Assembly (NCBI RefSeq): GCF_001559865.1
Contig: NZ_LOHE01000090.1
Location: 124,001 to 188,000 of the forward strand
Direction of reading: 5' to 3'
Length of the DNA stretch: 64,000 bases
Origin: Abyssisolibacter fermentans
GTDB lineage: Bacteria; Bacillota; Clostridia; Tissierellales; MCWD3
The notes beneath the pieces are model-generated. The model was not told the DNA's origin and did no database searches. It worked only from the letters and a program-made list of their open reading frames with translations. Positions 1-8,940 of the stretch are shown here, one piece after another. The position numbers were made by a program, and so were the translations under genes. How positions within the stretch are numbered: the stretch's first letter is position 1; each line of letters opens with the position of its first letter.

Positions 1-117
1 AGACAACTGTATTTCATCTTTTTTATTAGTCTTAGATACCTTGCTAATACTCTTGTTATAATCATTCTTTGAATATATTTTATAAGCTTTTTGAATATGC
101 GAATTAAATATTTTCAT
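1..117 (-). CDS. flgM: Anti-sigma-28 factor FlgM, N-terminal part (runs off window)
   Basis: This is a partial gene: 39 codons from an ATG at 117 read leftward to the window edge without a stop. The N-terminus reads MKIFNSHIQKAYKIY and ends in KKDEIQLS, which fits the start of FlgM proteins (short basic helix, then a K-D-E-hydrophobic-x-hydrophobic-S motif). FlgM binds and holds the flagellar sigma factor SigD/FliA until the hook-basal body is finished. A GGGGTG ribosome binding site lies just upstream. It follows the YvyF-like gene and comFC in the same direction, the comFC-yvyF-flgM order known from Bacillus. Only the first 39 residues are visible, so the sigma-binding C-terminal half cannot be checked. 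Confidence 0.75.
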   Translation of the reverse strand, partial: MKIFNSHIQKAYKIYSKNDYNKSISKVSKTNKKDEIQLS

Positions 118-313
118 TAAAAACACCCCATCTTGACAATATACTCTATAATTAATATCGTCATAGATAAGGGTGCACTTTAGTTTTTTTATTATATAAT
201 TAACATTTTTGTTTTTTATCTATAGGAAATAATATACTTCTCTATAATATAATTTTCGTTATATAAAAGGTAAAATCTAAATTAAAAAAAATATATAATC
301 AAGGATTTTGCTT

Positions 314-721
314 TTATTTCAAACGTCTAGTTACATACATTTTTTCTTGAGAACTCTTATTGCCTTTTTTAGTTGTTTTTTTCTGCTTAATTGAACTATT
401 TAACTCATTCTGTATCTCTACAGCACATTTTTCACAGAATCTGCCCGTATTTATAGCAACTCCACATCTTTCACATGCTAAGATTAAATTATTGTTATTA
501 TTCTTTATCGCTAATCTTCCTTCTCTAAGATATCTTAATATTTTTTTAGTATTAACTCCAGTATCTTCTGATATTATTGGTATTGTCGCTGATGGATTAT
601 CATATATGTATTCTCTTACTTTTTTAAATTCTTCTTCTTCTTCCTGTCTGCATTTTAAACACATACTAAATCCATCATATTTATATATCTTCCCACATTT
701 TTTACAATTACGAACGTCCAT
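314..721 (-). CDS. YvyF-like flagellar operon protein
   Basis: This 135-residue protein has an N-terminal zinc-knuckle-like set of cysteines (C6, C9, C21, C24), a central helix-turn-helix-like stretch, and a second C-x2-C pair set near residues 83-98. That layout matches the TIGR03826/YvyF family of small proteins encoded with flagellar regulators. In Bacillus subtilis yvyF lies between comFC and flgM, exactly as here. Its biochemical role is not well established. The C-terminal tail is lysine-rich and probably disordered. A strong AAAGGAGAGG site precedes the ATG. Family assignment rests on cysteine spacing and gene order. Confidence 0.75.
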   Translation of the reverse strand: MDVRNCKKCGKIYKYDGFSMCLKCRQEEEEEFKKVREYIYDNPSATIPIISEDTGVNTKKILRYLREGRLAIKNNNNNLILACERCGVAINTGRFCEKCAVEIQNELNSSIKQKKTTKKGNKSSQEKMYVTRRLK

Positions 722-852
722 ATAACCTCTCCTTTCCTCATTCGGCTTATCTTAATGGATTCCATTCAATTTATTTAGTAATTTCTATGTCAATATATTT
801 AAATCCTTTAATTTTTTATATAAAATTTATAAACCTTTAGGCTGCGACTATT

Positions 853-1599
853 TTAATTATATTCATTATGTCCTATTGCTAACGTTAGTACATAAACTTT
901 CTTTGCACCACTTTTTAATAATACTTTACAACACTCATTGATAGTCGTGCCTGTTGTATATATATCGTCAACTAATAATATTACTTTATTTTTAATATGA
1001 TTATTGTTTTTAATACTAAAAGCATTTTTCATGTTATTAATTCTATCAGCTCTTTTTAATTTGTTTTGTTTTTGTGTATCTTTAATTCTTAATAGAGTTT
1101 TTGCATCATGAGGTACATTAATGTATTTTGAAATGTATTTACTAAGAAGCTCCGCTTGATTAAAACCCCTTTCCAACATTCTCTTTTTATTAAGTGGAAC
1201 GGGTAATATTAAATCAAATTTTATATCTGTATTTTCATATAAATATTTTACCATAATTGAACCTAAGGCTTTATACATATATGCCCTTTTTTTATACTTG
1301 AAATTATGTATGCATTCTCTAGTATAATCTTCATATATTAATGGAGACATGTTTTTTATAAATAATTTCTGTTTATTAATACAATCATGACACAAGTCAG
1401 GTATATAGCTGGGCTTTAAAGGTCGTCCACATATTTCACATCTCTTATTCGATACAAATACTAATTTCTCCAAACAATCCTTACAAATATGGTTGTCTAC
1501 CTCTTCTGAATGTTTATTGCAAAGTAAACATAAATTATCCTCTGGAAAAATCAGCTCTAAAATTGTATTATAAAAATCTTTTATAAATTTTATAATCAT
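853..1599 (-). CDS. comFC: ComF family phosphoribosyltransferase-like competence protein
   Basis: The 248-residue protein has two four-cysteine zinc sites at the N-terminus (C24/C27/C39/C42 and C54/C57/C70/C73), followed by a type I phosphoribosyltransferase domain. The PRPP-binding loop reads ILLVDDIYTTGTT near residues 208-220. ComFC is required for DNA uptake in naturally competent Firmicutes, but it is also widespread in non-competent clostridia where its substrate is unknown. It starts 21 bp after recD2 and is followed by the YvyF-like gene and flgM, so these four are probably one transcription unit. A GGAG site precedes the ATG. Length is normal for the family. Confidence 0.9.
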   Translation of the reverse strand: MIIKFIKDFYNTILELIFPEDNLCLLCNKHSEEVDNHICKDCLEKLVFVSNKRCEICGRPLKPSYIPDLCHDCINKQKLFIKNMSPLIYEDYTRECIHNFKYKKRAYMYKALGSIMVKYLYENTDIKFDLILPVPLNKKRMLERGFNQAELLSKYISKYINVPHDAKTLLRIKDTQKQNKLKRADRINNMKNAFSIKNNNHIKNKVILLVDDIYTTGTTINECCKVLLKSGAKKVYVLTLAIGHNEYN

Positions 1600-1620
1600 T
1601 GTATTACTCCATAATATTAT

Positions 1621-3858
1621 CTATTCCGATATATTATCATTCATAAACATATCGAAAAACATTTTCAACCTATCTTTCAAACCAGAATATCTCTTTGTAA
1701 TTCTATTATTTTCTATCATCAAGTCCATGTATCTTTTCATGCCTACCAATACAACCAGTTCTTTGCTTCTTGTTATGGCTGTATATAATAGATTCCTTGT
1801 TAGTAACATTGGTGGTCCCCAGCTAATTGGTATTACTACTACTGGGAATTCACTTCCCTGACTTTTGTGTATTGTTGTTGCATATGCTAATTTTAGTTCA
1901 TCTAATTGACCAAATTTATATTTAACCTGTTTGTTTTCATCAAACAAAATTGTTATTACACTCTTCTCTTCATCAATATCAGTTATGTACCCAAAATCAC
2001 CATTATATATCCCTTCACCTTCAACTACTTTCCCATAATTATTGATTTTCCATTTTATTTTATAGTTATTTTTTATCTGCATTACTTTATCTCCAGCTCT
2101 AAAGATTATATCTCCATATTTCTTTTCAGGCTTATCCTTAGAGTAGGCATTCAACGCTGCTTGCAATTTTGAATTAAGAGCATTTACTCCTACATCTCCC
2201 TTTTTCATAGAAGTAAGCACCTGTATATCTTTTAAAGCATCATAACCATTGTATTTTGGTAATCTTTTGGTACACAATTCAATAACTGTATCTACTATTT
2301 GATTATTTGCTTCTCTTGACATAAAAAAGAAATCTTTATCTTTTACATTTAAATAAGGCTTTTCACCTTTATTGATTCTATGAGCATTTACTACTATCAT
2401 ACTCTCTCTTGCTTGTCTAAAAATTTCATCAAGCTTAACTACTTTTACTATATCACTATTTATTATATCTCTTAACACATTACCTGGTCCTACCGAAGGT
2501 AGCTGATCTACGTCTCCTACCAGGATCAATCTAGTACCAGCTACTATTGCCTTTAACAGATTGTTCATCAATAAAATATCAACCATTGAAACTTCATCTA
2601 TTATTATAACATCGCTTTTTAATGGATCTTCATCATTTTTTGCAAATGACATAGCAATTTCATCATCTATATAACCATATTCCAGTAATCTATGTATTGT
2701 CTTTGCTTCTCTGTTTGATGCTTCTGTCATACGCTTAGCAGCTCTTCCTGTTGGTGCACCTAAAGATATAGTTTTTTTGTTTTTCTCAAAAATTTTAATG
2801 ATACTATTTATTGTTGTAGTTTTCCCAGTACCCGGTCCACCAGTTAGAACCATTACACCATTTTTCAGTGCTTGTTTAATTGCTTCTTTCTGTTTTTGTG
2901 CAAAATAAAAATTATCCTCTTCTTCCATTGCCGATATTTCTTTTTCTATATCTGTATCTATCTCTTCAACCTTTGCTCTTGAAAGCTCTACTAGTTTTTT
3001 ACTAACATTTGCTTCAGCTGTATAAAAAGGCATGTAATATACTTTGATATCATCTACAGACATCTCCAGCTTTATTTCTTGTTTTAATGCTAAAGAAGTA
3101 AGCGCTTCGTCTATTAACTCTTCATCAACTCCCAGTAGTTGAAATGTTTTATCTATTAATTCTTGCTTTGGAACATATGTATGCCCTGATGAAGAGTAAT
3201 TAATCAAGGTATATTTAATCCCTGCTGAAACTCTATATATTGAATTGCTGTCAATACCCATATTTATTGCAATCTTATCAGCTAATTTAAAGCCAATACC
3301 GTGTATAGTTTCAGTAAGCCTGTATGGATTTTCTTTAATTACAGATACAGCTTCATCACCGTATTTTTTATATATTTTAACTGCATATCCAGTACTAATC
3401 TCATATTTTTGTAAAAATATTATTACATCTCTCAAGTTTCTCTGCTCAGCAAATACTTCTGCTATTTGTTCAGCTTTTTTAGAACCAATGCCTCGTATTT
3501 CTGTAAGTTTTTTGGGATTATATTGTAATATATCTAACGATTCTTTTCCGAATTTTTCTACTATTTTTTTAGCCATTTTGGGCCCAATACCTGGTATCAA
3601 ACCTGAAGATAAATATTTCTCTATCCCATTTAAGGTAGATGGAACTACCTTTGTATAAGACTGTACTTTTAACTGTTGTCCAAATTTTGAATGATAATCC
3701 CACTGTCCTTGAACTTCTAGAGTATCTCCAATATTAATAATAGGAATACAACCTACTATAGTGACAATATCATCATCAGTTTCTATAACAGCCACAGCAT
3801 AGCCATTAGCTTCATTTTTAAATATTATTTCTTCAACAGTACCCTGTAAACTTACCAA
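1621..3858 (-). CDS. recD2: ATP-dependent RecD2-family DNA helicase
   Basis: This 745-residue protein has the RecD2 layout: an N-terminal OB-like segment, helix-hairpin-helix repeats (PGIGPKMAKKIVEKFG, IRGIGSKKAEQI, IHGIGFKLADKI) within residues 85-200, then a superfamily 1B helicase core. The Walker A loop GGPGTGKTTT is near residue 339, Walker B IIDEVSMVD follows, and the C-terminal motif YTAITRSKELVVLVG closes the UvrD-like C2 domain. RecD2 enzymes unwind DNA 5' to 3' and act in repair independently of RecBC. The start is TTG at 3858, placed 6 bases after GGAGGGTG. It leads the recD2-comFC-yvyF-flgM run. Confidence 0.93.
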   Translation of the reverse strand: MVSLQGTVEEIIFKNEANGYAVAVIETDDDIVTIVGCIPIINIGDTLEVQGQWDYHSKFGQQLKVQSYTKVVPSTLNGIEKYLSSGLIPGIGPKMAKKIVEKFGKESLDILQYNPKKLTEIRGIGSKKAEQIAEVFAEQRNLRDVIIFLQKYEISTGYAVKIYKKYGDEAVSVIKENPYRLTETIHGIGFKLADKIAINMGIDSNSIYRVSAGIKYTLINYSSSGHTYVPKQELIDKTFQLLGVDEELIDEALTSLALKQEIKLEMSVDDIKVYYMPFYTAEANVSKKLVELSRAKVEEIDTDIEKEISAMEEEDNFYFAQKQKEAIKQALKNGVMVLTGGPGTGKTTTINSIIKIFEKNKKTISLGAPTGRAAKRMTEASNREAKTIHRLLEYGYIDDEIAMSFAKNDEDPLKSDVIIIDEVSMVDILLMNNLLKAIVAGTRLILVGDVDQLPSVGPGNVLRDIINSDIVKVVKLDEIFRQARESMIVVNAHRINKGEKPYLNVKDKDFFFMSREANNQIVDTVIELCTKRLPKYNGYDALKDIQVLTSMKKGDVGVNALNSKLQAALNAYSKDKPEKKYGDIIFRAGDKVMQIKNNYKIKWKINNYGKVVEGEGIYNGDFGYITDIDEEKSVITILFDENKQVKYKFGQLDELKLAYATTIHKSQGSEFPVVVIPISWGPPMLLTRNLLYTAITRSKELVVLVGMKRYMDLMIENNRITKRYSGLKDRLKMFFDMFMNDNISE

Positions 3859-3960
3859 AACACACCCTCCAAAAGCTCTTTTCCATTGATTCTTAGCTAA
3901 GTTCTATAATCATTATACGTATTGTTAAAATTATTATATCATATTTTCAAATTTTATAAC

Positions 3961-3997
3961 AACGGAAGCAATTACGTAGTAATTGCAACACACCGTT
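3961..3997. repeat. Nested inverted repeat upstream of recD2
   Basis: A perfect 8-bp inverted repeat, GCAATTAC (3968-3975) and GTAATTGC (3979-3986), is separated by GTA. An outer AACGG/CCGTT pair (3961-3965 and 3993-3997) brackets it. A 60-codon open frame runs across it at 3922-4104 but shows no ribosome binding site or recognisable protein, so I treat this as non-coding. It lies between recD2 and the RloB gene. Its base composition is less AT-rich than its surroundings, which may mark it as a transferred or repeated piece. No function is assigned. Confidence 0.45.
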
Positions 3998-4129
3998 TCA
4001 ACGAAGCGCAAGAAAGTTTCTATAAACCTTGTATACTTCACAACAAATCGCCAAATAATAAATTAGCTAATGAGTCTAAACATTGTTTCATTACTTCAAT
4101 CTAAAATTTTACTCAACTACTATTCAAAT

Positions 4130-4822
4130 TTAACCAGTCTTCATTCTATAAATAAGTTTGCTAATATTAGACCCTAATTCGTTATTTATATCTTCTATTG
4201 TCTGTGCATAAAAAGTCTCATTCTTTATTGCTTTGTCTATTCTATCAATATAAGCTTCAAACTCAACTGATGCTTTATCAAAACCGCTATAACCATGTTT
4301 CTGTAATATCTGAGATAATTCAAAGCTTGCATAAGAATGTCTATTAGAAACCCTTTTATTTTTCAAAAGCTTTTTTTTATCAATCTCATGTATTTCATCA
4401 AAATGCAGCAACAGCCAAAACTCAAAGCAAGGATTAGTAAAACCAATATTAATATTATTTTCTTTCGCTCCATTTATAGCATAGCTTATATGTGCCTCAG
4501 GCCATCTGTCTTTATCAAATATCATCCATAATTCGTCTAAATCTTCAAGATATAATTCATCTGAGCTTTCATTAATATATTCTAAATAATATTCTATCAA
4601 ATGGTTAGGAGAACTAGACCCGTCATCAGGACTGCGTTTTAGCACTTCTATAGTTATTAAATTTGAAACACCTATATGTTTTTTATTTTTGGCTAACCCT
4701 TCAAAGTATGATGCTTCTGTCTTTTGCCCTTCAAAATACAAAATGAATCTCTTTTTCATAGACTTTAATTCTCTATCTTCTAAAGTTCTTTCTGTGACTG
4801 GCAATTTTGTTAGTCTCGGCAT
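4130..4822 (-). CDS. RloB-like protein of an ATPase/RloB defence pair (AbiLii-like)
   Basis: The 230-residue product matches the RloB family layout: an early glutamate motif FEGQKTEASYFEGL (E31 and E36), an acidic motif IFDKDRW (D103 and D105), and the hallmark NPCFEFWLLLHF at 130-141. These are the expected metal-binding positions of a Toprim-like nuclease fold. RloB proteins are encoded beside an AAA/ABC-type ATPase in RloAB and in the lactococcal abortive infection system AbiL. Here the ATPase gene ends 3 bp upstream, and the ribosome binding site for rloB (GGAGGAG) is built from the last ATPase codons, so translation is probably coupled. Nuclease activity and phage defence are inferred from family membership. 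Confidence 0.82.
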   Translation of the reverse strand: MPRLTKLPVTERTLEDRELKSMKKRFILYFEGQKTEASYFEGLAKNKKHIGVSNLITIEVLKRSPDDGSSSPNHLIEYYLEYINESSDELYLEDLDELWMIFDKDRWPEAHISYAINGAKENNINIGFTNPCFEFWLLLHFDEIHEIDKKKLLKNKRVSNRHSYASFELSQILQKHGYSGFDKASVEFEAYIDRIDKAIKNETFYAQTIEDINNELGSNISKLIYRMKTG

Positions 4823-4824
4823 GA

Positions 4825-6174
4825 TTACTCCTCCAAATTTAATCTGTCAAATGTCCCGAATAACGGTACTGCACCGTATCTACCTTCTAAGTATGATTTT
4901 TCAACTCTCCTATCATATCTTTCTTTGAAATCTTCAAGTGAGAACAATTTAGATATACAGTTTTTGTCACGTTCTACGAACCATAATTCATCTCTTCTGA
5001 GCAAATTTAAATCCATAAGTACTGAAGCATGTGTTGATACTATTAATTGTGAGTCTTTGTTTGAACCTAATTCTAAGAATAACTCAACAAATTTCTTTAC
5101 TAGATTAGGATGTAAACTCCTATCTAGCTCATCTATAATATATATATTTTCTTCTTCAGGTGCTAAAACTAAATTCAACAAATCAATTATTCTTTGAGTT
5201 CCATCAGATTCATCTATTAAATCAAATAAAGCTTCTATATTGTCATTGGAATGAGCAAAAACATATTTTTTTATTTCTACTTTATCATCATTTAATATAA
5301 TCTTATAATATTGATTAGACACTCTAACAGTTATACTTTTTGATTTATTATTTTCTTGCATCTTTGCCTCTTTTAAATCTAAAATCAATTTATTAATCGT
5401 TTTTTTTGGTAAATTCCTAGCTAATTCATCAGCTTCAACATTAATAAAAGATATGCCTAATATACCCGTATCTAAGTCGTTTAGTAATTTACCTAATTGG
5501 TCTCTCTTTATATCATCACTAAAAAAATCCAAGCTTCCTATTGGTTCATCTGGCTTAAATATTCTTAAATTAAATTTAAACCAATTATATATTTCTTTAA
5601 TCACATAAAGCTGTGAATGAGAGCTTAATTTTTTTGTACCTATCTCTTTTAATAATAAGTCACATGTTGATCCTTCAACATCATTTTTGTACACATTAAA
5701 TCTAATTTTTTCTTGGGCATCTTTTATATTTAGTGATGTTTTTATCTTGTTATCATCTCTTTCAAACATCATTATTTCATTTTTACTATCAGTGATATCA
5801 TAAAGCCATTCACCTTTAATTTCTTTGCCTGATATAAGATATGATATTCCGTATGCATAAAATTTATTGCCAATTTTTATTTCAAATTCGAATCTGGTTT
5901 CTTTCTCCTTATATAACGAGTCTAACCTATAATAGTCGGTAACAGACAAACTTTCTATTCCTTCTATAATTAAAACCTTAGCATATTTCATAGATGCGAT
6001 TAGATTAGATTTACCAGCTGCATTAGCTCCATAGATAGCCGAAAAACGTAATAGCTTTATATTATCTTTATTGTACAACCTTTCATTGAAATGTTTTGAA
6101 CTACCCGGTACCATGTTGAATGTCTCTAAGGTTTTAAATGATCTAAAATTTTCAACAGAATATCTTATTAACAT
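4825..6174 (-). CDS. AAA/ABC-type ATPase of the RloAB/AbiL-like defence pair
   Basis: This 449-residue protein belongs to the OLD/AAA_15-AAA_21 group of SMC-like ATPases. Walker A is GANAAGKSN at residues 49-57, an SDGTQR segment takes the place of the ABC signature, Walker B is IYIIDELDRSLHP, and a STHAS H-loop follows. The N-terminus (MLIRYSVENFRSFK) is typical of this group. Such ATPases act as sensors or activators for a partner Toprim/RloB effector. The gene has a good AAGGAGAGG site and is the first of the two-gene unit. The pair sits alone between recD2 and metK with no recognisable integrase, and resembles AbiLi-AbiLii and more distantly PARIS. Confidence 0.85.
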   Translation of the reverse strand: MLIRYSVENFRSFKTLETFNMVPGSSKHFNERLYNKDNIKLLRFSAIYGANAAGKSNLIASMKYAKVLIIEGIESLSVTDYYRLDSLYKEKETRFEFEIKIGNKFYAYGISYLISGKEIKGEWLYDITDSKNEIMMFERDDNKIKTSLNIKDAQEKIRFNVYKNDVEGSTCDLLLKEIGTKKLSSHSQLYVIKEIYNWFKFNLRIFKPDEPIGSLDFFSDDIKRDQLGKLLNDLDTGILGISFINVEADELARNLPKKTINKLILDLKEAKMQENNKSKSITVRVSNQYYKIILNDDKVEIKKYVFAHSNDNIEALFDLIDESDGTQRIIDLLNLVLAPEEENIYIIDELDRSLHPNLVKKFVELFLELGSNKDSQLIVSTHASVLMDLNLLRRDELWFVERDKNCISKLFSLEDFKERYDRRVEKSYLEGRYGAVPLFGTFDRLNLEE

Positions 6175-6549
6175 ATACCATCCTCTCCTTTATACTCATA
6201 TTGTATGTGATATTTTCTCAAGCATCAACTATTTTTACTTGTTTTTTAGCTTAAAAATTATCATTTTTTAAAATAAGAGAGTTTTTTTCTCTTTTGTGCT
6301 CAATATAATGTTTTTAATCAGTTTTCAAATCATTTTGATATAGAAGTTATTTATCTATAGTATTCTACAAATATGAAACTCACTATTCATTTTCACTCAT
6401 AGGAATAAGCGAATTAACAAAAAATCATAGATTCTATTCTCTATTCATGAGTAAGTACCTCACATAAAAATACACAAATTTTAGTTTCAGCTTGTAATCC
6501 GATTTGGATTCTCTGCATAAATAAATAAACTGACGAATACTTCATCAGT
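6175..6549. other. Intergenic region with decayed repeat fragments
   Basis: This 375-bp stretch upstream of the ATPase gene contains no credible gene. Between about 6370 and 6480 two degenerate stretches (CATAGGAATAAGCGAATTA and ATGAGTAAGTACCTCACA) resemble the AGGAGTAAGCGATTCACA module of the intergenic repeat family seen across the window. They appear tandem and heavily diverged. The promoter of the defence pair should lie between about 6190 and 6300, but I cannot fix its boxes with confidence. Confidence 0.4.
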
Positions 6550-6555
6550 TTATTT
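6527..6555 (-). terminator. Hairpin at the end of the 94-residue membrane protein gene
   Basis: An inverted repeat pairs AATAAACTGA with TCAGTTTATT around an 11-base centre, overlapping the stop of the 6550-6834 gene. Read on the minus strand the hairpin is followed by ATTTATGCAG rather than a clean T run, so termination efficiency is uncertain. Confidence 0.45.
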
Positions 6556-6834
6556 ATCAATATATTTTATTTCTAATCTGTTTTCAGCTACTAGCTTCTT
6601 TGCAATTTTCTCTGCGCGAACGTCTTTTTCTTCAAATATTAAACATATATACGAAAATTTATCTTTTACCATTCTTAATATATACTCTAAAGTTTCAGGT
6701 TCTTCTACATATATACATATTTTGTCTTTGATGTGCTTTTTATAGGAGTAATTATATCCTATTTCCATGATGAATTGTATTATTCCATATACAAAAAAAA
6801 CATATATAAAAGCAGAAACCAACAAAATAAGCAA
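6550..6834 (-). CDS. Small single-pass membrane protein of unknown function
   Basis: The 94-residue product starts with a hydrophobic segment (about residues 1-26) and continues with a charged cytoplasmic-type domain of about 65 residues containing alternating beta-like and helical stretches (KICIYVEEPETLEYIL, YICLIFEEKDVRAEKIA). I do not recognise a family. The start is TTG at 6834, preceded by AAGGAAGGTGA, an unusually strong site that supports real translation. It lies 116 bp after metK in the same direction, without a clear terminator between, so it may be co-transcribed with metK. It is followed by a hairpin at its stop codon. Confidence 0.65.
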   Translation of the reverse strand: MLILLVSAFIYVFFVYGIIQFIMEIGYNYSYKKHIKDKICIYVEEPETLEYILRMVKDKFSYICLIFEEKDVRAEKIAKKLVAENRLEIKYIDK

Positions 6835-6950
6835 TGTATCACCTTCCTTTAAAAAGTCATTATCTAATCCACTAGAAGTTTGAAATAAACACTATACAAA
6901 AACATGGATTGTTACATTATACTCATGATGTTGGTTTTTGGTTACTGTTT

Positions 6951-8138
6951 TTAGATATTTGCTTGCTCTTTTAATAGCTCTGCTTTGTCAGTTTTTTCCC
7001 ATGGTAAATCTATATCTATTCTACCAAAATGTCCATAAGCTGCTGTTTGTCTGTATATACCTCTCTTTAAATCTAAGTCTCTTATAATAGCTGCCGGTCT
7101 TAAATCGAAATTAGCATTAATAAGCTCTTCTATCTTTTCTTCTTTTATTTTGCCTGTTCCAAAGGTATCTACATATATTGATACCGGATAAGCTACACCT
7201 ATTGCATAAGCTAACTGAACTTCACATTTATCTGCTAAACCTGCTGCAACAATATTTTTAGCTACATATCTTGCTGCATATGCTGCTGATCTATCAACTT
7301 TTGTTGGATCTTTCCCTGAGAAAGCTCCTCCTCCATGACGAGAGTAGCCACCATATGTATCTACTATGATCTTTCTACCTGTCAAACCTGCATCTCCTTG
7401 AGGTCCACCAATTACAAATCTACCTGTTGGATTTATTAGATATCTTGTGTTTTCATCTAATAATTCTGCTGGTACTATCTCTTTTATAACCAAATCTATC
7501 AAGTCTTTTTCTATAGTTTCTAATTCAACATCTGGGCAATGCTGTGTAGATATAACTATTGTATCCACTCTAGCAGGCTTATCATCATGATATTCTACTG
7601 TTACTTGTGTTTTACCATCTGGACGAAGATAGTTTAGTTTACCGATTTTTCTAATCTCTGTAAGTCTTCTAGCTAATTTATGTGCTAAAGAAATTGGTAA
7701 TGGCATTAATTCAGGAGTTTCGTTACATGCAAAACCAAACATAATACCTTGATCTCCAGCTCCTATCGAATTAATTTTATCTTCCATTTGTCCCTTTTTA
7801 CTTTCAAATGCTTCATTTACTCCCATAGCTATATCAGGTGATTGTTCATCAATAGATGTCAATACTGCACAAGTGTCTCCATCAAATCCATACTTTGCTC
7901 TTGTATACCCTATATCTTTTATAGTTTGTCTTACTATTTTAGGTATGTCTACATAACATTTAGTAGATATTTCTCCAGATACTAAAACCAAACCTGTTGT
8001 TACTGATGTCTCACAAGCTACTCTAGAATTAGGATCCTTTGATATTATTGTATCTAGTATTGCGTCTGAAATTTGATCACACATTTTGTCAGGATGTCCT
8101 TCTGTAACGGACTCAGATGTAAATAACCATTTTCTCAT
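6951..8138 (-). CDS. metK: S-adenosylmethionine synthetase
   Basis: MetK makes S-adenosylmethionine from methionine and ATP. The 395-residue product has the family length and all expected motifs: [17 protein letters not shown] near residues 9-25, the hexapeptide GAGDQG, and the glycine-rich loop [16 protein letters not shown]. The ATG follows AGGAGGG. A SAM-I riboswitch and intrinsic terminator occupy the leader at 8212-8376, so its expression should fall when SAM is abundant. Confidence 0.98.
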   Translation of the reverse strand: MRKWLFTSESVTEGHPDKMCDQISDAILDTIISKDPNSRVACETSVTTGLVLVSGEISTKCYVDIPKIVRQTIKDIGYTRAKYGFDGDTCAVLTSIDEQSPDIAMGVNEAFESKKGQMEDKINSIGAGDQGIMFGFACNETPELMPLPISLAHKLARRLTEIRKIGKLNYLRPDGKTQVTVEYHDDKPARVDTIVISTQHCPDVELETIEKDLIDLVIKEIVPAELLDENTRYLINPTGRFVIGGPQGDAGLTGRKIIVDTYGGYSRHGGGAFSGKDPTKVDRSAAYAARYVAKNIVAAGLADKCEVQLAYAIGVAYPVSIYVDTFGTGKIKEEKIEELINANFDLRPAAIIRDLDLKRGIYRQTAAYGHFGRIDIDLPWEKTDKAELLKEQANI

Positions 8139-8211
8139 AAAAACCCTCCTATAATTTAATCAAAATAGAAATCTATAAGTCATGTTTCTTATATTGTACT
8201 TATTTAAATTT

Positions 8212-8248
8212 CCCCAAAAAAACTAAAATCTCTTCCAAAGGAAGAGGT
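8212..8248 (-). terminator. Riboswitch-controlled intrinsic terminator of metK
   Basis: On the minus strand CCTCTTCC, a TTT loop and GGAAGAGAT form a hairpin followed by TTTAGTTTTTTT. The 5' arm (CTTCC) can alternatively pair with GGAAG at the 3' edge of the SAM-I aptamer, giving the mutually exclusive antiterminator expected for an S-box switch. Confidence 0.85.
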
Positions 8249-8254
8249 CTATTT

Positions 8255-8376
8255 AAGCACTTCCTCATCTCTCAGATTTAAATCTGTAGGATTTAGCACC
8301 TTCACTATTATAGCTTAAATAATAGTCGGTTGCCGGGCTTCATAGGGCCTATTCCCTCAGCCTCTCTTAATAAGGT
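8255..8376 (-). ncRNA. SAM-I (S-box) riboswitch
   Basis: Read on the minus strand, the leader contains the S-box core in order: CTTATTAAGAGAGGCTGAGG, then GAAGCCCGGCAACC, then GGTGCTAAATCCTACAG, then GAGAGATGAGGAAG. CTTATT at the 5' side pairs with GATGAG at the 3' side to close P1. These are the conserved elements of the SAM-I aptamer. It sits directly ahead of metK and an intrinsic terminator, so SAM binding should stabilise P1, free the terminator and stop transcription. Confidence 0.95.
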
Positions 8377-8499
8377 TTCTTTATTCAATTATTATACAAG
8401 CTTCTTTTACAATGATAATAACACATTATTTATCATTTTGCAATAGTTTTAATTAAATTTTTACATTTTTTATATCAAATGTTTAGTTTTACTTTATTT

Positions 8500-8940
8500 T
8501 TATAATAATCCAATACTCAACAAATAAACTATTATACCTGAAGTAACCACTCCAGCACATATTGAAATCATTGCATCCTTATATTTTACTTTTAATAATG
8601 ATGCAGCTAGACAACCTGTGTACACTCCTGTTGATGGTATTGGAAATGCTACTAGCAAAAATAAACCAAGCATCTCATACCTTTGTACTCTCTTGCTTTT
8701 CTTTAATGTTCGATTTCGCAAAAAAATAACATATTTTTTAAAAAATTTTATATTATAGAAAAATTTCAATAATGGTTTTAAACCTTTCAACAATAATGGC
8801 ACTATTATACAATTGCCCAATATACTAAACAATAAACTGTAAATAGGACAAATGCCCATAACTATACCTAGTGGTATTGCTCCTCTTAATTCAACTATTG
8901 GCACTGCTGACATAAATAGTACAATTATATATTTTTTCAT
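8500..8940 (-). CDS. Small multidrug export family membrane protein (COG2426)
   Basis: The 146-residue protein has four or so hydrophobic segments and the conserved opening MSAVPIVELRGAIPLG, plus a second conserved block FPIPSTGVYTGCLAASLL. These identify the Sm_multidrug_ex family (PF06695), integral membrane proteins whose transport role was proposed by annotation rather than well shown. The ATG is preceded by GAGGT at slightly long spacing. It stands upstream of the metK riboswitch in the same direction and is probably a separate unit. No terminator is obvious between it and the riboswitch. Confidence 0.8.
   Translation of the reverse strand: MKKYIIVLFMSAVPIVELRGAIPLGIVMGICPIYSLLFSILGNCIIVPLLLKGLKPLLKFFYNIKFFKKYVIFLRNRTLKKSKRVQRYEMLGLFLLVAFPIPSTGVYTGCLAASLLKVKYKDAMISICAGVVTSGIIVYLLSIGLL

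Noticed and set aside
735-760. SigD-type -10 box (GCCGAATG) ahead of the YvyF-like gene
   Set aside because: It is too near the ribosome binding site and no TAAA box lies at the required distance.
1906-2172. Antisense open frames inside recD2, atp and other large genes
   Set aside because: They are shadows of strong genes on the opposite strand, without ribosome binding sites or family features.
3922-4104. 60-codon plus-strand open frame upstream of recD2
   Set aside because: No ribosome binding site and no recognisable protein; it runs through a nested palindrome and seems a chance frame.
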